Assembly (NCBI GenBank): GCA_018647445.1
Contig: JABGTE010000181.1
Coordinates: 1-38,758 of the forward strand
DNA: 38,758 nucleotides
Direction of reading: 5' to 3'
Origin: Gammaproteobacteria bacterium
GTDB taxonomy: Bacteria > Pseudomonadota > Gammaproteobacteria > Pseudomonadales > Azotimanducaceae
Shown: positions 25,430-33,895 of the stretch, in pieces
Layout of the letters: every line of letters starts with the position of its first letter
How positions within the stretch are numbered: the stretch's first letter is position 1
Made by a program: the position numbers and the translations under genes
The notes under the pieces: generated by a model
What the model saw: the letters and a program-made list of their open reading frames with translations, nothing else
Databases searched by the model: none
What the model was told of the DNA's origin: nothing

Positions 25430-25467
25430 GTCGTTGGCGCAGCTACTTGTCGTTGGCGCAGCTACTT
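25430..25467. repeat. 19-bp tandem duplication
   Basis: The unit GTCGTTGGCGCAGCTACTT occurs twice head to tail without a mismatch, in the gap before topA. It looks like a recent slippage or duplication product. Confidence 0.9.
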
Positions 25468-25657
25468 AAAGGACCGGTCATTGGTAAGTGGGCCGCTCAA
25501 CGTGAATGAGCCGGCATTGCGGATGAGACAGTAAATATTAGGCATCGGCTCTGAGAGTTTAGGCTAGGTCGGCATTGGATGGCAGTATCAAGACGCACCG
25601 ATTCATAGGTGCAGGGCAGGCCGCCAGGATGGCGCGTTTGGAAGCATTGTTAAATGG

Positions 25658-25670
25658 TTAGTGTCACTAA
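25658..25670. promoter_or_regulatory. Operator-like palindrome upstream of topA
   Basis: TTAGTG-T-CACTAA, a perfect 13-base dyad centred 34 bases before the topA ATG. Position suits a repressor site or leader element. I do not recognise the binding protein. Confidence 0.4.
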
Positions 25671-25697
25671 TGGTGGCGCGCATAAAGTGGTTATTTC

Positions 25698-28445
25698 ATG
25701 GCAAAAGCACTCGTAATCGTCGAGTCGCCCGCAAAGGCGAAGACCATTAATAAGTATCTCGGAAACGACTTTATCGTGAAGTCGAGCGTCGGGCATATCA
25801 GAGATTTACCAGTCAGTGGCCAAGGCACTGTTGTAGACCCGAAGGCGCGGGCGGCAGAGGCGGCTAAGACACGAAAGTTATCGCCTGAGAAAAAGGTTGC
25901 ACACAAAAAGGCTAAGGCCCGCCAACAATTGATTAAACGGATGGGGATTGACCCGGACAACGACTGGAAAGCGAACTATCAAATCTTGCCGGGCAAAGAA
26001 AAGGTGGTGAGCGAGCTTCAGAAATTGGCGAAAACGGCAGATGAGATTTATCTCGCAACAGATATGGACCGAGAGGGCGAGGCCATTGCTTGGCACTTAA
26101 AAGAAGCGATTGGCGGTGATCCCGACCGATATAAGCGGGTTGTGTTTAACGAAATTACGGAAAAGGCCATTCAAGCGGCCTTTGAGCAACCGGGTGAAAT
26201 TGACATCGATCGCGTGAATGCGCAACAAGCGCGCCGTTTCCTTGATCGGGTGGTTGGCTACATGGTGAGCCCGCTGCTGTGGAGTAAGATCGCACGGGGT
26301 TTATCAGCCGGGCGCGTTCAGTCGGTTGCTGTAAAGTTGTTGGTTGAACGAGAGCGCGAAATCAGGGCGTTTATCCCAGAAGAGTACTGGGATCTTTTTG
26401 CCAGTTTAGAAAATCCAGAAGGCGCGGCCAAGTTCCAAGTTGTACGCAATCAGGGAGCACCATTTAAGCCAACGAACCGGCAAGCGGTCGAATCGGTAAT
26501 GGATGTCTTGAACGCGGGCGCTTTTGAGGTTGCAGCACGCGAGGATAAGCCGACCCAAACGCGGCCTAACGCGCCATTTATTACGTCAACGTTGCAACAA
26601 GCTGCGAGCACGCGCTTGGGTTTCGGCGTGAAGAAAACCATGATGATGGCTCAGCGGCTTTATGAAGCGGGTTACATCACTTATATGCGTACAGACTCGA
26701 CGAACTTGAGCAATGACGCAATTGAAAATTGTCGAGCGTTGATTGAACGAGACTACGGTCAAACTTATTTACCGACGGAACCTCGCCGCTATAGCAGTAA
26801 AGATGGCGCGCAGGAGGCTCATGAGGCGATTCGACCGTCAGATGTTCGCATTAAAGCAACCTTGCTGAACAACATGGAGCGCGATGCTGAACGGCTCTAC
26901 GAGATGATCTGGCGGCAGTTTGTCGCGTGTCAAATGCCGAATGCCGATTATCTATCAACGGCAGTGACGGTTAATCGGGGCGACGTTGAGCTTCGCGTAC
27001 GCGGTCGAATTCTACGATTTGATGGCTATACCCGGGTCCAGGCCTCGGCCGGAAAAAAGGAAGAAGAGCCGGCGTTACCCGAATTTAAAATCGGTCAGAA
27101 GCTGACCTTGCTCAACCTGGACCCAATCCAACATTTTACAAAACCAACGGCTCGTTTTGGTGAGGCATCCCTGGTTCGTGAGCTCGAAAAGCGTGGCATT
27201 GGAAGGCCCTCCACCTACGCGTCGATCATTACCACCATTCAAGATCGAGGATATGTGTCCTTGCGCAACAAGCGGTTTTACGCTGAAAAAATTGGCGAGC
27301 TGGTGACCGACCGTTTGAATGAAAACTTTACCAACTTATTGGATTTTGGATTCACAGCCAATCTTGAAGATGCGCTGGACCAAGTGTCCAGTGGTGATCA
27401 AAATTGGAAAGAGACGCTAAATAATTTCTACTCAGATTTTTCAGAAAAACTGGAAAAAGCCTCTGATCAAGACGACGGCATGCGATCAAACCAGCCGTCG
27501 ATTATTGGTAAGCCTTGCCCGCTCTGTGAGCGCCCCATGAATGTCCGAACAGCGAGTACGGGTGTGTTCCTAGGGTGCTCGGGTTATGACCTGCCGCCGA
27601 AGGAGCGTTGCAAACAGACGATTAATTTGATCCCGGGCGATGAGGTGGTGAGTGCAACCGGTGATGATGAGGAAGAGTCCAGGATTTTGCTCAAGAAGCG
27701 CCGCTGTCAAGAATGCCAGACCGCCATGACTGAATATTTGATCGACAAAAACACGAAGCTCTATTTATGTGGCAACAATCCAGATTGTAGTACCTTCGAG
27801 TTTGAGGCTGGCGAATACAAAATTCGCGGTTATGAGGGCCCGACCGTCGAGTGTGATAAGTGCGGTGCTGAAATGCAGCTCAAAACCGGACGTTTTGGTA
27901 AATATTTTGGCTGCACCGGCGAAGACTGCAAAAACACGCGAAAACTCCTGCGCAATGGCGAAGCGGCGCCCCCCAAGATGGATCCAGTTGCGATGCCAGA
28001 ACTGGCGTGTGAAAAAGTAGAAGACCATTATTTGTTGCGCGATGGCGCCGCGGGTTTGTTTCTTGCGGCTAGCCAGTTTCCTAAAAACCGCGAAACCCGA
28101 GCGCCTTATTTAGACGAGCTGTTGCCGCATCAAAATGAAATTGATCCGAAATATCAATTCCTGATGCGGGCGCCGGTTAAGGACCCCCAAGATCGCCGAG
28201 CGCTTGTGAAGTTTGGCAGGCAAACCAAAGAGCATTACTTGGCGACCGAAATTGAGAAGGGAAAAGCCTCGGGTTGGCGAGCCGACTTTGATGAAACCAA
28301 AGGCGTTTGGGTCGAAACCCTTGCGCCGACGCCTCAAAAAGCAAAGCCTGCTAAGAAAAAGGCGGCGGTGAAGAAGAAGGCGGCGGCGAAGAAGAAGGTG
28401 GTTGCTAAGAAAAAGGCGCCCGCCAAGTCAAAAGGCACGGAATAG
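25698..28445 (+). CDS. topA: DNA topoisomerase I (type IA)
   Basis: Relaxes negative supercoils by single-strand passage. 915 residues: Toprim domain with [15 protein letters not shown] at the N-terminus and [14 protein letters not shown], then the catalytic tyrosine in [11 protein letters not shown] (Y329, equivalent to E. coli Y319), and [12 protein letters not shown]. Three C-terminal zinc-ribbon modules follow, with Cys pairs in [16 protein letters not shown] and CDKCGAEM. The last 30 residues are a Lys/Ala repeat (KKKAAAKKK type), a DNA-binding tail of histone-H1 character. Start ATG 25698 lacks a strong ribosome site. It is monocistronic and convergent with lexA. Confidence 0.97.
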   Translation: MAKALVIVESPAKAKTINKYLGNDFIVKSSVGHIRDLPVSGQGTVVDPKARAAEAAKTRKLSPEKKVAHKKAKARQQLIKRMGIDPDNDWKANYQILPGKEKVVSELQKLAKTADEIYLATDMDREGEAIAWHLKEAIGGDPDRYKRVVFNEITEKAIQAAFEQPGEIDIDRVNAQQARRFLDRVVGYMVSPLLWSKIARGLSAGRVQSVAVKLLVEREREIRAFIPEEYWDLFASLENPEGAAKFQVVRNQGAPFKPTNRQAVESVMDVLNAGAFEVAAREDKPTQTRPNAPFITSTLQQAASTRLGFGVKKTMMMAQRLYEAGYITYMRTDSTNLSNDAIENCRALIERDYGQTYLPTEPRRYSSKDGAQEAHEAIRPSDVRIKATLLNNMERDAERLYEMIWRQFVACQMPNADYLSTAVTVNRGDVELRVRGRILRFDGYTRVQASAGKKEEEPALPEFKIGQKLTLLNLDPIQHFTKPTARFGEASLVRELEKRGIGRPSTYASIITTIQDRGYVSLRNKRFYAEKIGELVTDRLNENFTNLLDFGFTANLEDALDQVSSGDQNWKETLNNFYSDFSEKLEKASDQDDGMRSNQPSIIGKPCPLCERPMNVRTASTGVFLGCSGYDLPPKERCKQTINLIPGDEVVSATGDDEEESRILLKKRRCQECQTAMTEYLIDKNTKLYLCGNNPDCSTFEFEAGEYKIRGYEGPTVECDKCGAEMQLKTGRFGKYFGCTGEDCKNTRKLLRNGEAAPPKMDPVAMPELACEKVEDHYLLRDGAAGLFLAASQFPKNRETRAPYLDELLPHQNEIDPKYQFLMRAPVKDPQDRRALVKFGRQTKEHYLATEIEKGKASGWRADFDETKGVWVETLAPTPQKAKPAKKKAAVKKKAAAKKKVVAKKKAPAKSKGTE

Positions 28446-28499
28446 CGCTTTAACGCCAATAATCAACTGAGACGCCAATTGTGGACTTACTTCAGCCTG

Positions 28500-28614
28500 A
28501 TGGATGTCCAAGACATCTTTCAACTGGCACTCGTTAGCTATGGCACTTGTTAGCTATGGCGCAACGGGGCTTGGCGTTATTGTCTTGAAACGATTAACGA
28601 ATTTTTTCAACTAA
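28500..28614 (+). pseudogene. Possible small ORF broken by a tandem duplication
   Basis: From ATG 28500 the frame reads MDVQDIFQLALVSYGTC and stops. If the second 16-base repeat copy is removed, the frame continues as SYGATGLGVIVLKRLTNFFN to TAA 28612-28614, giving a 32-residue peptide with one hydrophobic helix and a basic end. There is no good Shine-Dalgarno sequence, and a 33-codon frame can occur by chance. Confidence 0.2.
28526..28557. repeat. 16-bp tandem duplication
   Basis: GGCACTCGTTAGCTAT followed directly by GGCACTTGTTAGCTAT, one mismatch, then GGC begins a third partial copy. Sixteen is not a multiple of three, so it shifts any frame crossing it. Confidence 0.9.
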
Positions 28615-28767
28615 CATAGGGACGACAAAATGCGCGCGGTCGAGCCCTAATTTGAGTGAGATTACGTGGGCTTGAACAGAATTTTTCTATCCAAGCAGAA
28701 TTTGATCTCCTTGTCTTTAAACGATCGCGAGTGATTCGGTTCGGGTACGGACGGGCCTCGATCGCAG

Positions 28768-29364
28768 CTAGTGCCGGATAACGCCGACGGCCAAACCTTC
28801 GATGGCGAATTGGCAGGTCCTTAAATCAACTTCAATGGGCTGATAGTCCTGGTTTTCAGGTAGGAGCGTCACCTGATGGCTCTGCTTGCCTTTTTGAAAG
28901 CGCTTAACCGTGACTTCATCATCAATTCGCGCTACCACTATGTCCCCAGCTTTGGCCGTTTGGGTGCTGTGCACGGCTAATAAATCGCCATCTAAAATGC
29001 CGCAATCGATCATGCTGTCGCCTCGAACCACCAGCATGTAGTCCGCAGCCGGGCTGAAGAAGCTGGACGGAATTTCACAATGATCCTCAATGTGCTCCTG
29101 CGCCAAAATCGGATTACCTGCAGCGACCCGACCAATGATGGGCAAGCCCAGATTCTCTGGTAGTTTGATGCCTCGGGAGGTGCCTGGAATCATTTCGATC
29201 GCGCCTTTTCGCGCAAGTGCCTTCAGGTGTTCTTCGGCCGCATTCGCGCTCTTGAATCCAAGTTTACGTGCAATATCGGCCCGAGTTGGTGGATAGCCGG
29301 TTTCCTCTAAGTAGGATTTAATGAAGTCGAGGACTTCGCTTTGACGGTGCGTGAGTTTGATCAT
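28768..29364 (-). CDS. lexA: LexA repressor (SOS regulator)
   Basis: A 198-residue transcriptional repressor that self-cleaves when RecA is activated by DNA damage. The N-terminal winged-helix domain is [15 protein letters not shown]...[14 protein letters not shown]. The cleavage site is Ala82-Gly83 in RVAAGNP, and the Ser-Lys dyad is S117 in RGDSM and K154 in TVKRF. All match E. coli positions within two residues (84-85, 119, 156). The ORF extends to 29418, but ATG 29364 gives the standard N-terminus; the upstream part overlaps the leader. Two SOS boxes and a promoter lie upstream, so it is autoregulated as in E. coli. Confidence 0.97.
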   Translation of the reverse strand: MIKLTHRQSEVLDFIKSYLEETGYPPTRADIARKLGFKSANAAEEHLKALARKGAIEMIPGTSRGIKLPENLGLPIIGRVAAGNPILAQEHIEDHCEIPSSFFSPAADYMLVVRGDSMIDCGILDGDLLAVHSTQTAKAGDIVVARIDDEVTVKRFQKGKQSHQVTLLPENQDYQPIEVDLRTCQFAIEGLAVGVIRH

Positions 29365-29423
29365 AGTGTGCTCGCTCTTGTCATAGTCCCCGAGAAACGC
29401 TGGTTGTACGCGGTGCACGGAGT

Positions 29424-29439
29424 CTGTTTATTTATACAG
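29424..29439. promoter_or_regulatory. SOS box (LexA site) 1
   Basis: CTG-TTTATTTATA-CAG, an exact CTG-N10-CAG with the AT-rich centre typical of gammaproteobacterial LexA sites. It lies 60 bases upstream of the lexA start. Confidence 0.9.
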
Positions 29440-29441
29440 CG

Positions 29442-29457
29442 CTGGAATTATATACAG
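29442..29457. promoter_or_regulatory. SOS box (LexA site) 2
   Basis: CTG-GAATTATATA-CAG, a second exact CTG-N10-CAG two bases after the first, matching the paired-operator layout of E. coli lexA. It covers the -10 box of the lexA promoter. Confidence 0.9.
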
Positions 29458-29474
29458 TATAAAAATCCAAGCAA
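29447..29474 (-). promoter_or_regulatory. lexA promoter
   Basis: On the minus strand: -35 TTGCTT (29474-29469), 16-base spacer, -10 TATAAT (29452-29447, perfect). The -10 lies inside SOS box 2, which explains repression by LexA directly. Confidence 0.65.
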
Positions 29475-29501
29475 GCTAAATTTCTTGATTTGACCCCAAC
29501 G

Positions 29502-29529
29502 TTGATTTCTAGAATTTCGGGGCTATAGT
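29502..29529 (+). promoter_or_regulatory. Candidate promoter for the SPOR-like gene
   Basis: -35 TTGATT (29502-29507), 16-base spacer, -10 TATAGT (29524-29529). Transcription from here would start after the GTG at 29528, which supports ATG 29561 as the translation start. Confidence 0.45.
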
Positions 29530-29560
29530 GTCGAAGCAAAGGATTGAGGAGGCGGGTTTG

Positions 29561-30172
29561 ATGAATTTTGAGTCAAAGCAAGTTGCTGGCGGGCAGACCC
29601 CAGCCGCAATTTTTTTAAAGCTGAGCCTTCCCTTGGTGCTGGTTTTGGCGCCGACAGTGGCGCTTAGCGATCAGCTCGTCTGGGGTTTGGGGAGCTTTTC
29701 AGATGCCGAGACCGCCGAGCAGGTCGCGCGCGAGGTGCAGGAACTCACGGGCCAATCGGGGTATGTACAAACAGCCGTCGTAAATGGGCGGGGCGTTCAT
29801 CGTGCGTTGATTGATCCAGGTGTCACAGATGATGCACAAGCTCGGACGACAGCGTTACTCAGCGAAACGGTCTATAACCGGACCTGGGGTTTTGAGCTCG
29901 ATACCGACGGCGAAAACGTGGCGGGGGTTGGCGGGGTTGTTATGAACCAAGCACTGGTTGCCGCAGTCGTTCCGGGATCGGGTCAAAAAAACAGCGAACC
30001 GCTTGCCGCGCCGGCTGCAGCGGAGCTAAAGGGCCGTCAAACGTCTGTGATGAAACAGGGGGACACGCTGGACGCTGGCCGCACTGTTGACTTAAGCCGT
30101 CCACCTCCCCGTGCGACCCCAATAGGTGTGGCCTCGGACTATCATCCGATCCGCTTAAAGTCGGATCGTTGA
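29561..30172 (+). CDS. Exported SPOR-like protein
   Basis: A 203-residue protein with an N-terminal signal or anchor helix (IFLKLSLPLVLVLAPTVALS) and then a segment LVWGLGSFSDAETAEQVARE with VQTAVVNGRGVHRALIDPG. This matches the beta-alpha-beta pattern of SPOR (peptidoglycan-binding) domains, which prefer denuded septal glycan. Here the domain lies directly after the signal rather than at the C-terminus, which is unusual. The C-terminal third is Pro/Ala-rich and probably disordered. ATG 29561 has GAGGAGG with eight bases of spacing; the track's GTG at 29528 falls within the likely promoter. It diverges from lexA. SPOR assignment is by pattern only. Confidence 0.65.
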   Translation: MNFESKQVAGGQTPAAIFLKLSLPLVLVLAPTVALSDQLVWGLGSFSDAETAEQVAREVQELTGQSGYVQTAVVNGRGVHRALIDPGVTDDAQARTTALLSETVYNRTWGFELDTDGENVAGVGGVVMNQALVAAVVPGSGQKNSEPLAAPAAAELKGRQTSVMKQGDTLDAGRTVDLSRPPPRATPIGVASDYHPIRLKSDR

Positions 30173-30214
30173 TTACGGGATGCAAACAAGATTGAGCCAA
30201 GGTAGGGCAGGCGA

Positions 30215-31288
30215 ATGAATACCTTAGAGGAATTGATGGCATTCTCCAGCGTCTGGCTGAGCGACCCGCTGGTTGCCAGCGTTTTCGGCATTGTTTTGGC
30301 AACGGCGCTTCTTAGTTATGCCAGTCGACGAACGTTGCTGGTCTTGATGGCTCGGGTGACGCAAACCCAAAACCCCTGGGATGATGCCTTGCTGCGGACG
30401 ATCAGACGGCCCCTGAATGTTTTGATTTGGATCGTCGGTTTGTCGCTGGCCGCGGAGTTGGTGGCCGAGGCTCGAAGTGAGTCTCAGATTGAATTTATTG
30501 GGATTGTGCGTTACCTGGCGTTTATTGGTCTGGTGACCTTGTTCCTCGCGCACCTCATTCGGGAATTGGAAGCCGCCTATCTTCGTTCTGGGGGCGATGA
30601 AACGACGGTGACCGCCATTGCAAAGCTTGTGCGGATATCGGTCTTTATTACGGCCGCTCTGATGGCGATGCAAACCCTCGGCCTGAGTATTTCAGGGGTT
30701 CTGACCTTCGGTGGCATCGGTGGCATTGCAGTGGGTTTTGCGGCAAAAGACTTGCTCGCGAATTTTTTTGGTGGCTTGGTGATTTATTTGGATCGCCCGT
30801 TCAAGGTGGGCGATTGGATTAGAAGTCCGGACCGCGATATTGAGGGCACCGTGATTCGAATTGGCTGGCGCTTGACGGAAATCAGAACCTTCAGTCAGCG
30901 TCCTTTGTACATTCCGAACTCGATGTTCTCGACGATCTCATTAGAAAACCCATCCAGAATGCTGAATCGCCGGATTTTTGAAACGATTGGGGTTCGCTAT
31001 AGTGATTTGAGTAAGATGCAAGCGATTGTGGCGGATGTACACGCGCTGCTTTCTAAACACGAAGACATCGATCAGGCTAAAACCTTGATCGTTAATTTCG
31101 ATGCGTTCAATGCGTCGAGCGTTGATTTTTTCATCTACACCTTTACTAAAACCGTCAATTGGGTCGAGTACCACGGTGTGAAACAAAAAATCTTGCTGGA
31201 AATCGCAGACATCATTGCGGGGTATGGTGCGGAAATTGCCTTCCCGACGTCAACCATTCATCTCGAGAAGGTTCAGCCTGAGCCTTGA
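30215..31288 (+). CDS. MscS family mechanosensitive ion channel
   Basis: A 357-residue channel that opens under membrane tension. Four to five N-terminal helices are followed by the pore helix and its sequel, GGIGGIAVGFAAKDLLANFF, FGGLVIYLDRPFKVGDWI, and the cytoplasmic beta and alpha/beta domains (DRDIEGTVIRIGWRLTEIRT). The extra N-terminal helices and WDD motif (NPWDDALLRTIRRPL) resemble the YnaI/MSL1 type rather than plain MscS (286 residues). It follows the SPOR-like gene with a 42-base gap, so the two may share a transcript. Confidence 0.92.
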   Translation: MNTLEELMAFSSVWLSDPLVASVFGIVLATALLSYASRRTLLVLMARVTQTQNPWDDALLRTIRRPLNVLIWIVGLSLAAELVAEARSESQIEFIGIVRYLAFIGLVTLFLAHLIRELEAAYLRSGGDETTVTAIAKLVRISVFITAALMAMQTLGLSISGVLTFGGIGGIAVGFAAKDLLANFFGGLVIYLDRPFKVGDWIRSPDRDIEGTVIRIGWRLTEIRTFSQRPLYIPNSMFSTISLENPSRMLNRRIFETIGVRYSDLSKMQAIVADVHALLSKHEDIDQAKTLIVNFDAFNASSVDFFIYTFTKTVNWVEYHGVKQKILLEIADIIAGYGAEIAFPTSTIHLEKVQPEP

Positions 31289-31334
31289 TGCTTGGTTAGA
31301 CCTGATTTAACTAATTCGACCAAAGGGTCATGCT

Positions 31335-32051
31335 ATGCCTGAAATGTTATTTTATGAAAAACCCGTGCCGCTCAGCAATATTACCCATGCCGATTGGAAA
31401 TTAGATCGCACTGAACTCCGGTACGAGTTCGCTGACAAAATTAACTCCGTGGTGCTCGCTGGCATCGAATTTGTTGAAGCCTCCAAAGACTATCCCATTG
31501 TGTTTGCCAAAGCTGGTGAAGATGATGTGCCGGTGGCACTGCTGGGATTGCGCGCCACGGGAAACCTTTATTTAGACGAAAAAGGGCACTGGCTGCCAGA
31601 TCACTATGTCCCGGCATTTGTGCGGCGATATCCGTTTGTTTTGGCGGACGGACCCGGCTCAGAGCCGGTTGTTTGTATTGATGAGGCTTATTCCGGCTTT
31701 AGTCAGACGAGCGGTGAGGCTTTGTTCGAAAATGGTGAGACCCAGCCGATTCTCTCAAAGGCAATGGAATTTCTGGGCGAGTTTCAGCGGCAGTTTGATC
31801 GCACTAAACGGTTTGTGTCACTGCTAAAAGCCAATGATCTGATGACGGAAGTGTCCGCCACTGTGAAAGATGAGAATGCCGCCGAGACTCACTTAAAAGG
31901 GTTGATGGTAGTTGACGAAAAGAAACTTCTGGCGCTCAGCGACGAGGTTGTACTCAGCCTGTTTCGTTCGGGTGAACTCAGCTGGATATACGCGCACCTG
32001 ATGTCCATTAGTAATCTCAAGCGACTGACCCATCGAGCATCCGCACAATGA
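31335..32051 (+). CDS. SapC family protein
   Basis: A 238-residue soluble protein of the SapC family (named after a Campylobacter S-layer locus; function not established). Recognisable features are ITHADWKLDRTELRYEFA near the N-terminus, VPVALLGLRATGNLYLDEKG and YVPAFVRRYPFVLADG. The start ATG 31335 follows AAAGGG with seven bases of spacing. Its stop overlaps the next gene's ATG as ATGA. SapC-family proteins are common in marine gammaproteobacteria and are often near TonB receptor or tryptophan halogenase genes; none is seen here. Confidence 0.88.
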   Translation: MPEMLFYEKPVPLSNITHADWKLDRTELRYEFADKINSVVLAGIEFVEASKDYPIVFAKAGEDDVPVALLGLRATGNLYLDEKGHWLPDHYVPAFVRRYPFVLADGPGSEPVVCIDEAYSGFSQTSGEALFENGETQPILSKAMEFLGEFQRQFDRTKRFVSLLKANDLMTEVSATVKDENAAETHLKGLMVVDEKKLLALSDEVVLSLFRSGELSWIYAHLMSISNLKRLTHRASAQ

Positions 32052-32791
32052 CACTCGCAGTCATCGGCGGGACGGGGTTCGGAGCCTTTGCAGGTTTGAC
32101 CGAGACCAAAGACCATGTTGTTGATACTGACTTTGGACAGGCTGAGATCCAATCAGGGCGCTTGGCAGGTCAGGCTATTTTATTTTTACCGCGCCACGGC
32201 ATGCCCGCCAGATTTCTACCCCATAAAATTAATTACCGGGCCAATTTAAAAGCACTGCAGATACTAGGCGCGTCGCAGATATTGGCCGTGACGGCTGTCG
32301 GAACGGTAAGCGAAGACCTGAACGTGCCCTGTTTGGTTGTGCCGGATCAGATCATTGATTACACCTATGGTCGCGCCCTGACTTTTTTTGAAGATGAGAT
32401 TCATCATATCGACTTTACGCATCCCTATGACGCGTTGTTCCGCACTCAATTGCTTGCTGCCGTTGCGGAAGTGGCGGAGAGTCATAAAGAGATGCAAGCG
32501 GTGCTTTCGGGGGTTTATGGTTGTACCCAGGGGCCGCGTTTGGAAACCAAGGCTGAGGTTCGACGATTGCGGAATGATGGCTGTAGTATCGTTGGCATGA
32601 CGGCAATGCCGGAAGCGGCCCTAGCGCGCGAGCTTGAGCTGCCCTACGCTGGCATTTCGGTGACGGTTAATCCCGGGGCCGGCATGGCTGATCGAGACAT
32701 TGCGTTAGCTGAAATTCATGAAGCCATGAACCAGGGGCTCTCTTGGGTCAAATTGGTTTTGGCTGAACTGCTATCAACACCACCGGTTTAA
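32048..32791 (+). CDS. S-methyl-5'-thioinosine phosphorylase (PNP/MTAP family)
   Basis: A 247-residue trimeric-type nucleoside phosphorylase that releases hypoxanthine and 5-methylthioribose-1-phosphate, part of methionine/polyamine salvage. It shows AVIGGTGFGAFAGL, LPRHGMPARFLPHKINYRAN, DQIIDYTYGR, GVYGCTQGPRLET and IVGMTAMPEAALARELELPY. The overall pattern, including HIDFTHPYD, closely follows the P. aeruginosa enzyme specific for methylthioinosine (PA3004). A general methylthioadenosine phosphorylase is the alternative. The ATG overlaps the SapC stop, so the two are coupled. Confidence 0.88.
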   Translation: MTLAVIGGTGFGAFAGLTETKDHVVDTDFGQAEIQSGRLAGQAILFLPRHGMPARFLPHKINYRANLKALQILGASQILAVTAVGTVSEDLNVPCLVVPDQIIDYTYGRALTFFEDEIHHIDFTHPYDALFRTQLLAAVAEVAESHKEMQAVLSGVYGCTQGPRLETKAEVRRLRNDGCSIVGMTAMPEAALARELELPYAGISVTVNPGAGMADRDIALAEIHEAMNQGLSWVKLVLAELLSTPPV

Positions 32792-32856
32792 GTCCCGGGT
32801 CGCGTCTGGGTGATTGAAAGACGGTTTCGTCTGCAGGCTACGCGGCGCTAAGATGA

Positions 32857-33864
32857 TTACAACGGGCGTGCAGCTTCGGCCGGCCGGATCTCTAAAATGA
32901 TGCCGAATTGCGGGTGATCAAGGTAATGCACCTCGTTGGATCGCAATCTGCGTTGCTGCGCCATGTGATAGCGATATCCCGGCTCATGATTTTGACCGCG
33001 CGCGGCCGCGAGGATTAACGCAGGATACGTCTCGGCCATCGGATGATCCTGAAAGGGGTTCGTCGTTGACCCGGTTGCTTCGAACCGGGTCAACCAAAGA
33101 TCGGTTGCCACATGCAGAAAGCGACTTCGGCGCACCGATAAGGTTCCTTCCAATTCGAACTGATCGCCAAACTGATCGCCGCCCTGCAGCAGAATCGAGG
33201 TGCTTTGGGCGTCAATCGGCTGGGTCCAGCTCTGATGCAGCAGCATTCGATAATCCTTCGAGCGCCGAATCGATCGCGCTGCCCCTGCAAGGTTTCTGTC
33301 CGCATCGGCAACGGCTCGAAAGGCAAAGTTTTCTTGGGATAAAACGGCTTGAATGGCCAAGGTCTGCGGGTCGAGAGATGAGTCCTCAACCGGCGTTATA
33401 TTGCCCTGCTGCAGGGCCTGAAGACGCTGTTGGGCGTGAGCTGCGACGAGGGCGCGATACTGAGGGCCTTTCGCAAAGCGGGCGAATTTAAAGGTGGTGG
33501 TTGGGGTGCGCGTCAAAGATTCAGTTGGGGTTAGGCCGTTGGCAAGACCACTCAATCCACCCCCCTGATGCAGATAGAGTGCCTGCTCGATTAGCATCGG
33601 CGCCGCATCACTCATCTCGTGGGGCGACACAGCAAAAAGTGGTTGCGGAAACGTGGGGCTCGTCGCGCCGGAGGTGGGGGCATCAACTGGCGCATTTAGC
33701 CGTTTAAAGACAATGACTTCGACTTGGTACCATCGTTCAGCCTGAGACTCTGAAGCGCTCGTGCTTAGGCTTCCCCCTAAACCGGCCGTAATCAATACCA
33801 GGCGGAGCAAACTTTGGGATAGTGAGGACGTTGAGCGCGCAAAAAAATTGCAACGCAAGAACAT
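32857..33864 (-). CDS. CsiV family protein (putative exported peptidoglycan-associated protein)
   Basis: A 335-residue exported protein with N-terminal signal (LSQSLLRLVLITAGLGGSLSTSASES) and the CsiV-type opening RWYQVEVIVFKR. A mid-region of mixed strands ends in GGDQFELEG-like and FLHVATDLWLTRFEA segments, then MAQQRRLRSNEVHYLDHPQF. CsiV in Vibrio cholerae activates the peptidoglycan polymerase-modifying LpoA pathway for D-amino acid tolerance. The track start at 33930 is TTG inside mfd; ATG 33864 gives a normal signal peptide. It follows mfd closely (31 bases), as in Pseudomonas. Confidence 0.78.
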   Translation of the reverse strand: MFLRCNFFARSTSSLSQSLLRLVLITAGLGGSLSTSASESQAERWYQVEVIVFKRLNAPVDAPTSGATSPTFPQPLFAVSPHEMSDAAPMLIEQALYLHQGGGLSGLANGLTPTESLTRTPTTTFKFARFAKGPQYRALVAAHAQQRLQALQQGNITPVEDSSLDPQTLAIQAVLSQENFAFRAVADADRNLAGAARSIRRSKDYRMLLHQSWTQPIDAQSTSILLQGGDQFGDQFELEGTLSVRRSRFLHVATDLWLTRFEATGSTTNPFQDHPMAETYPALILAAARGQNHEPGYRYHMAQQRRLRSNEVHYLDHPQFGIILEIRPAEAARPL

Positions 33865-33895
33865 GTGCCGCTGTGCCCAAGTGCAGTTCCGATCG

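Larger units (their letters stand above)
25198..25697. other. 500-base intergenic region upstream of topA
   Basis: No protein gene seen. It holds a near-consensus promoter (25209-25238), an inverted repeat (25265-25295), a weak hairpin (ACCTTGT/ACAAGGT, 25394-25418), a 19-base tandem duplication (25430-25467) and a dyad just before topA (25658-25670). The length and the promoter far from topA leave room for a small RNA or a long topA leader. Confidence 0.6.
28446..28767. other. 322-base intergenic region between topA and lexA
   Basis: No intact gene found. It contains a 16-base imperfect tandem duplication (28526-28557) that interrupts a short ORF. There is also a ribosome-site-like TAGGGA before ATG 28630 that opens only six codons. 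Pseudomonas carries sulA and small genes between topA and lexA; nothing SulA-like is visible here. No clear terminator hairpin with a T run was found. Confidence 0.55.

Noticed and set aside
29528-29560. GTG start of the SPOR-like ORF as given in the track
   Set aside because: It overlaps the probable -10 box; ATG 29561 has a far better Shine-Dalgarno sequence.
32819-32832. Hairpin AGACG-GTTT-CGTCT between the phosphorylase and CsiV genes
   Set aside because: Stem of only five base pairs and no T run in either direction.
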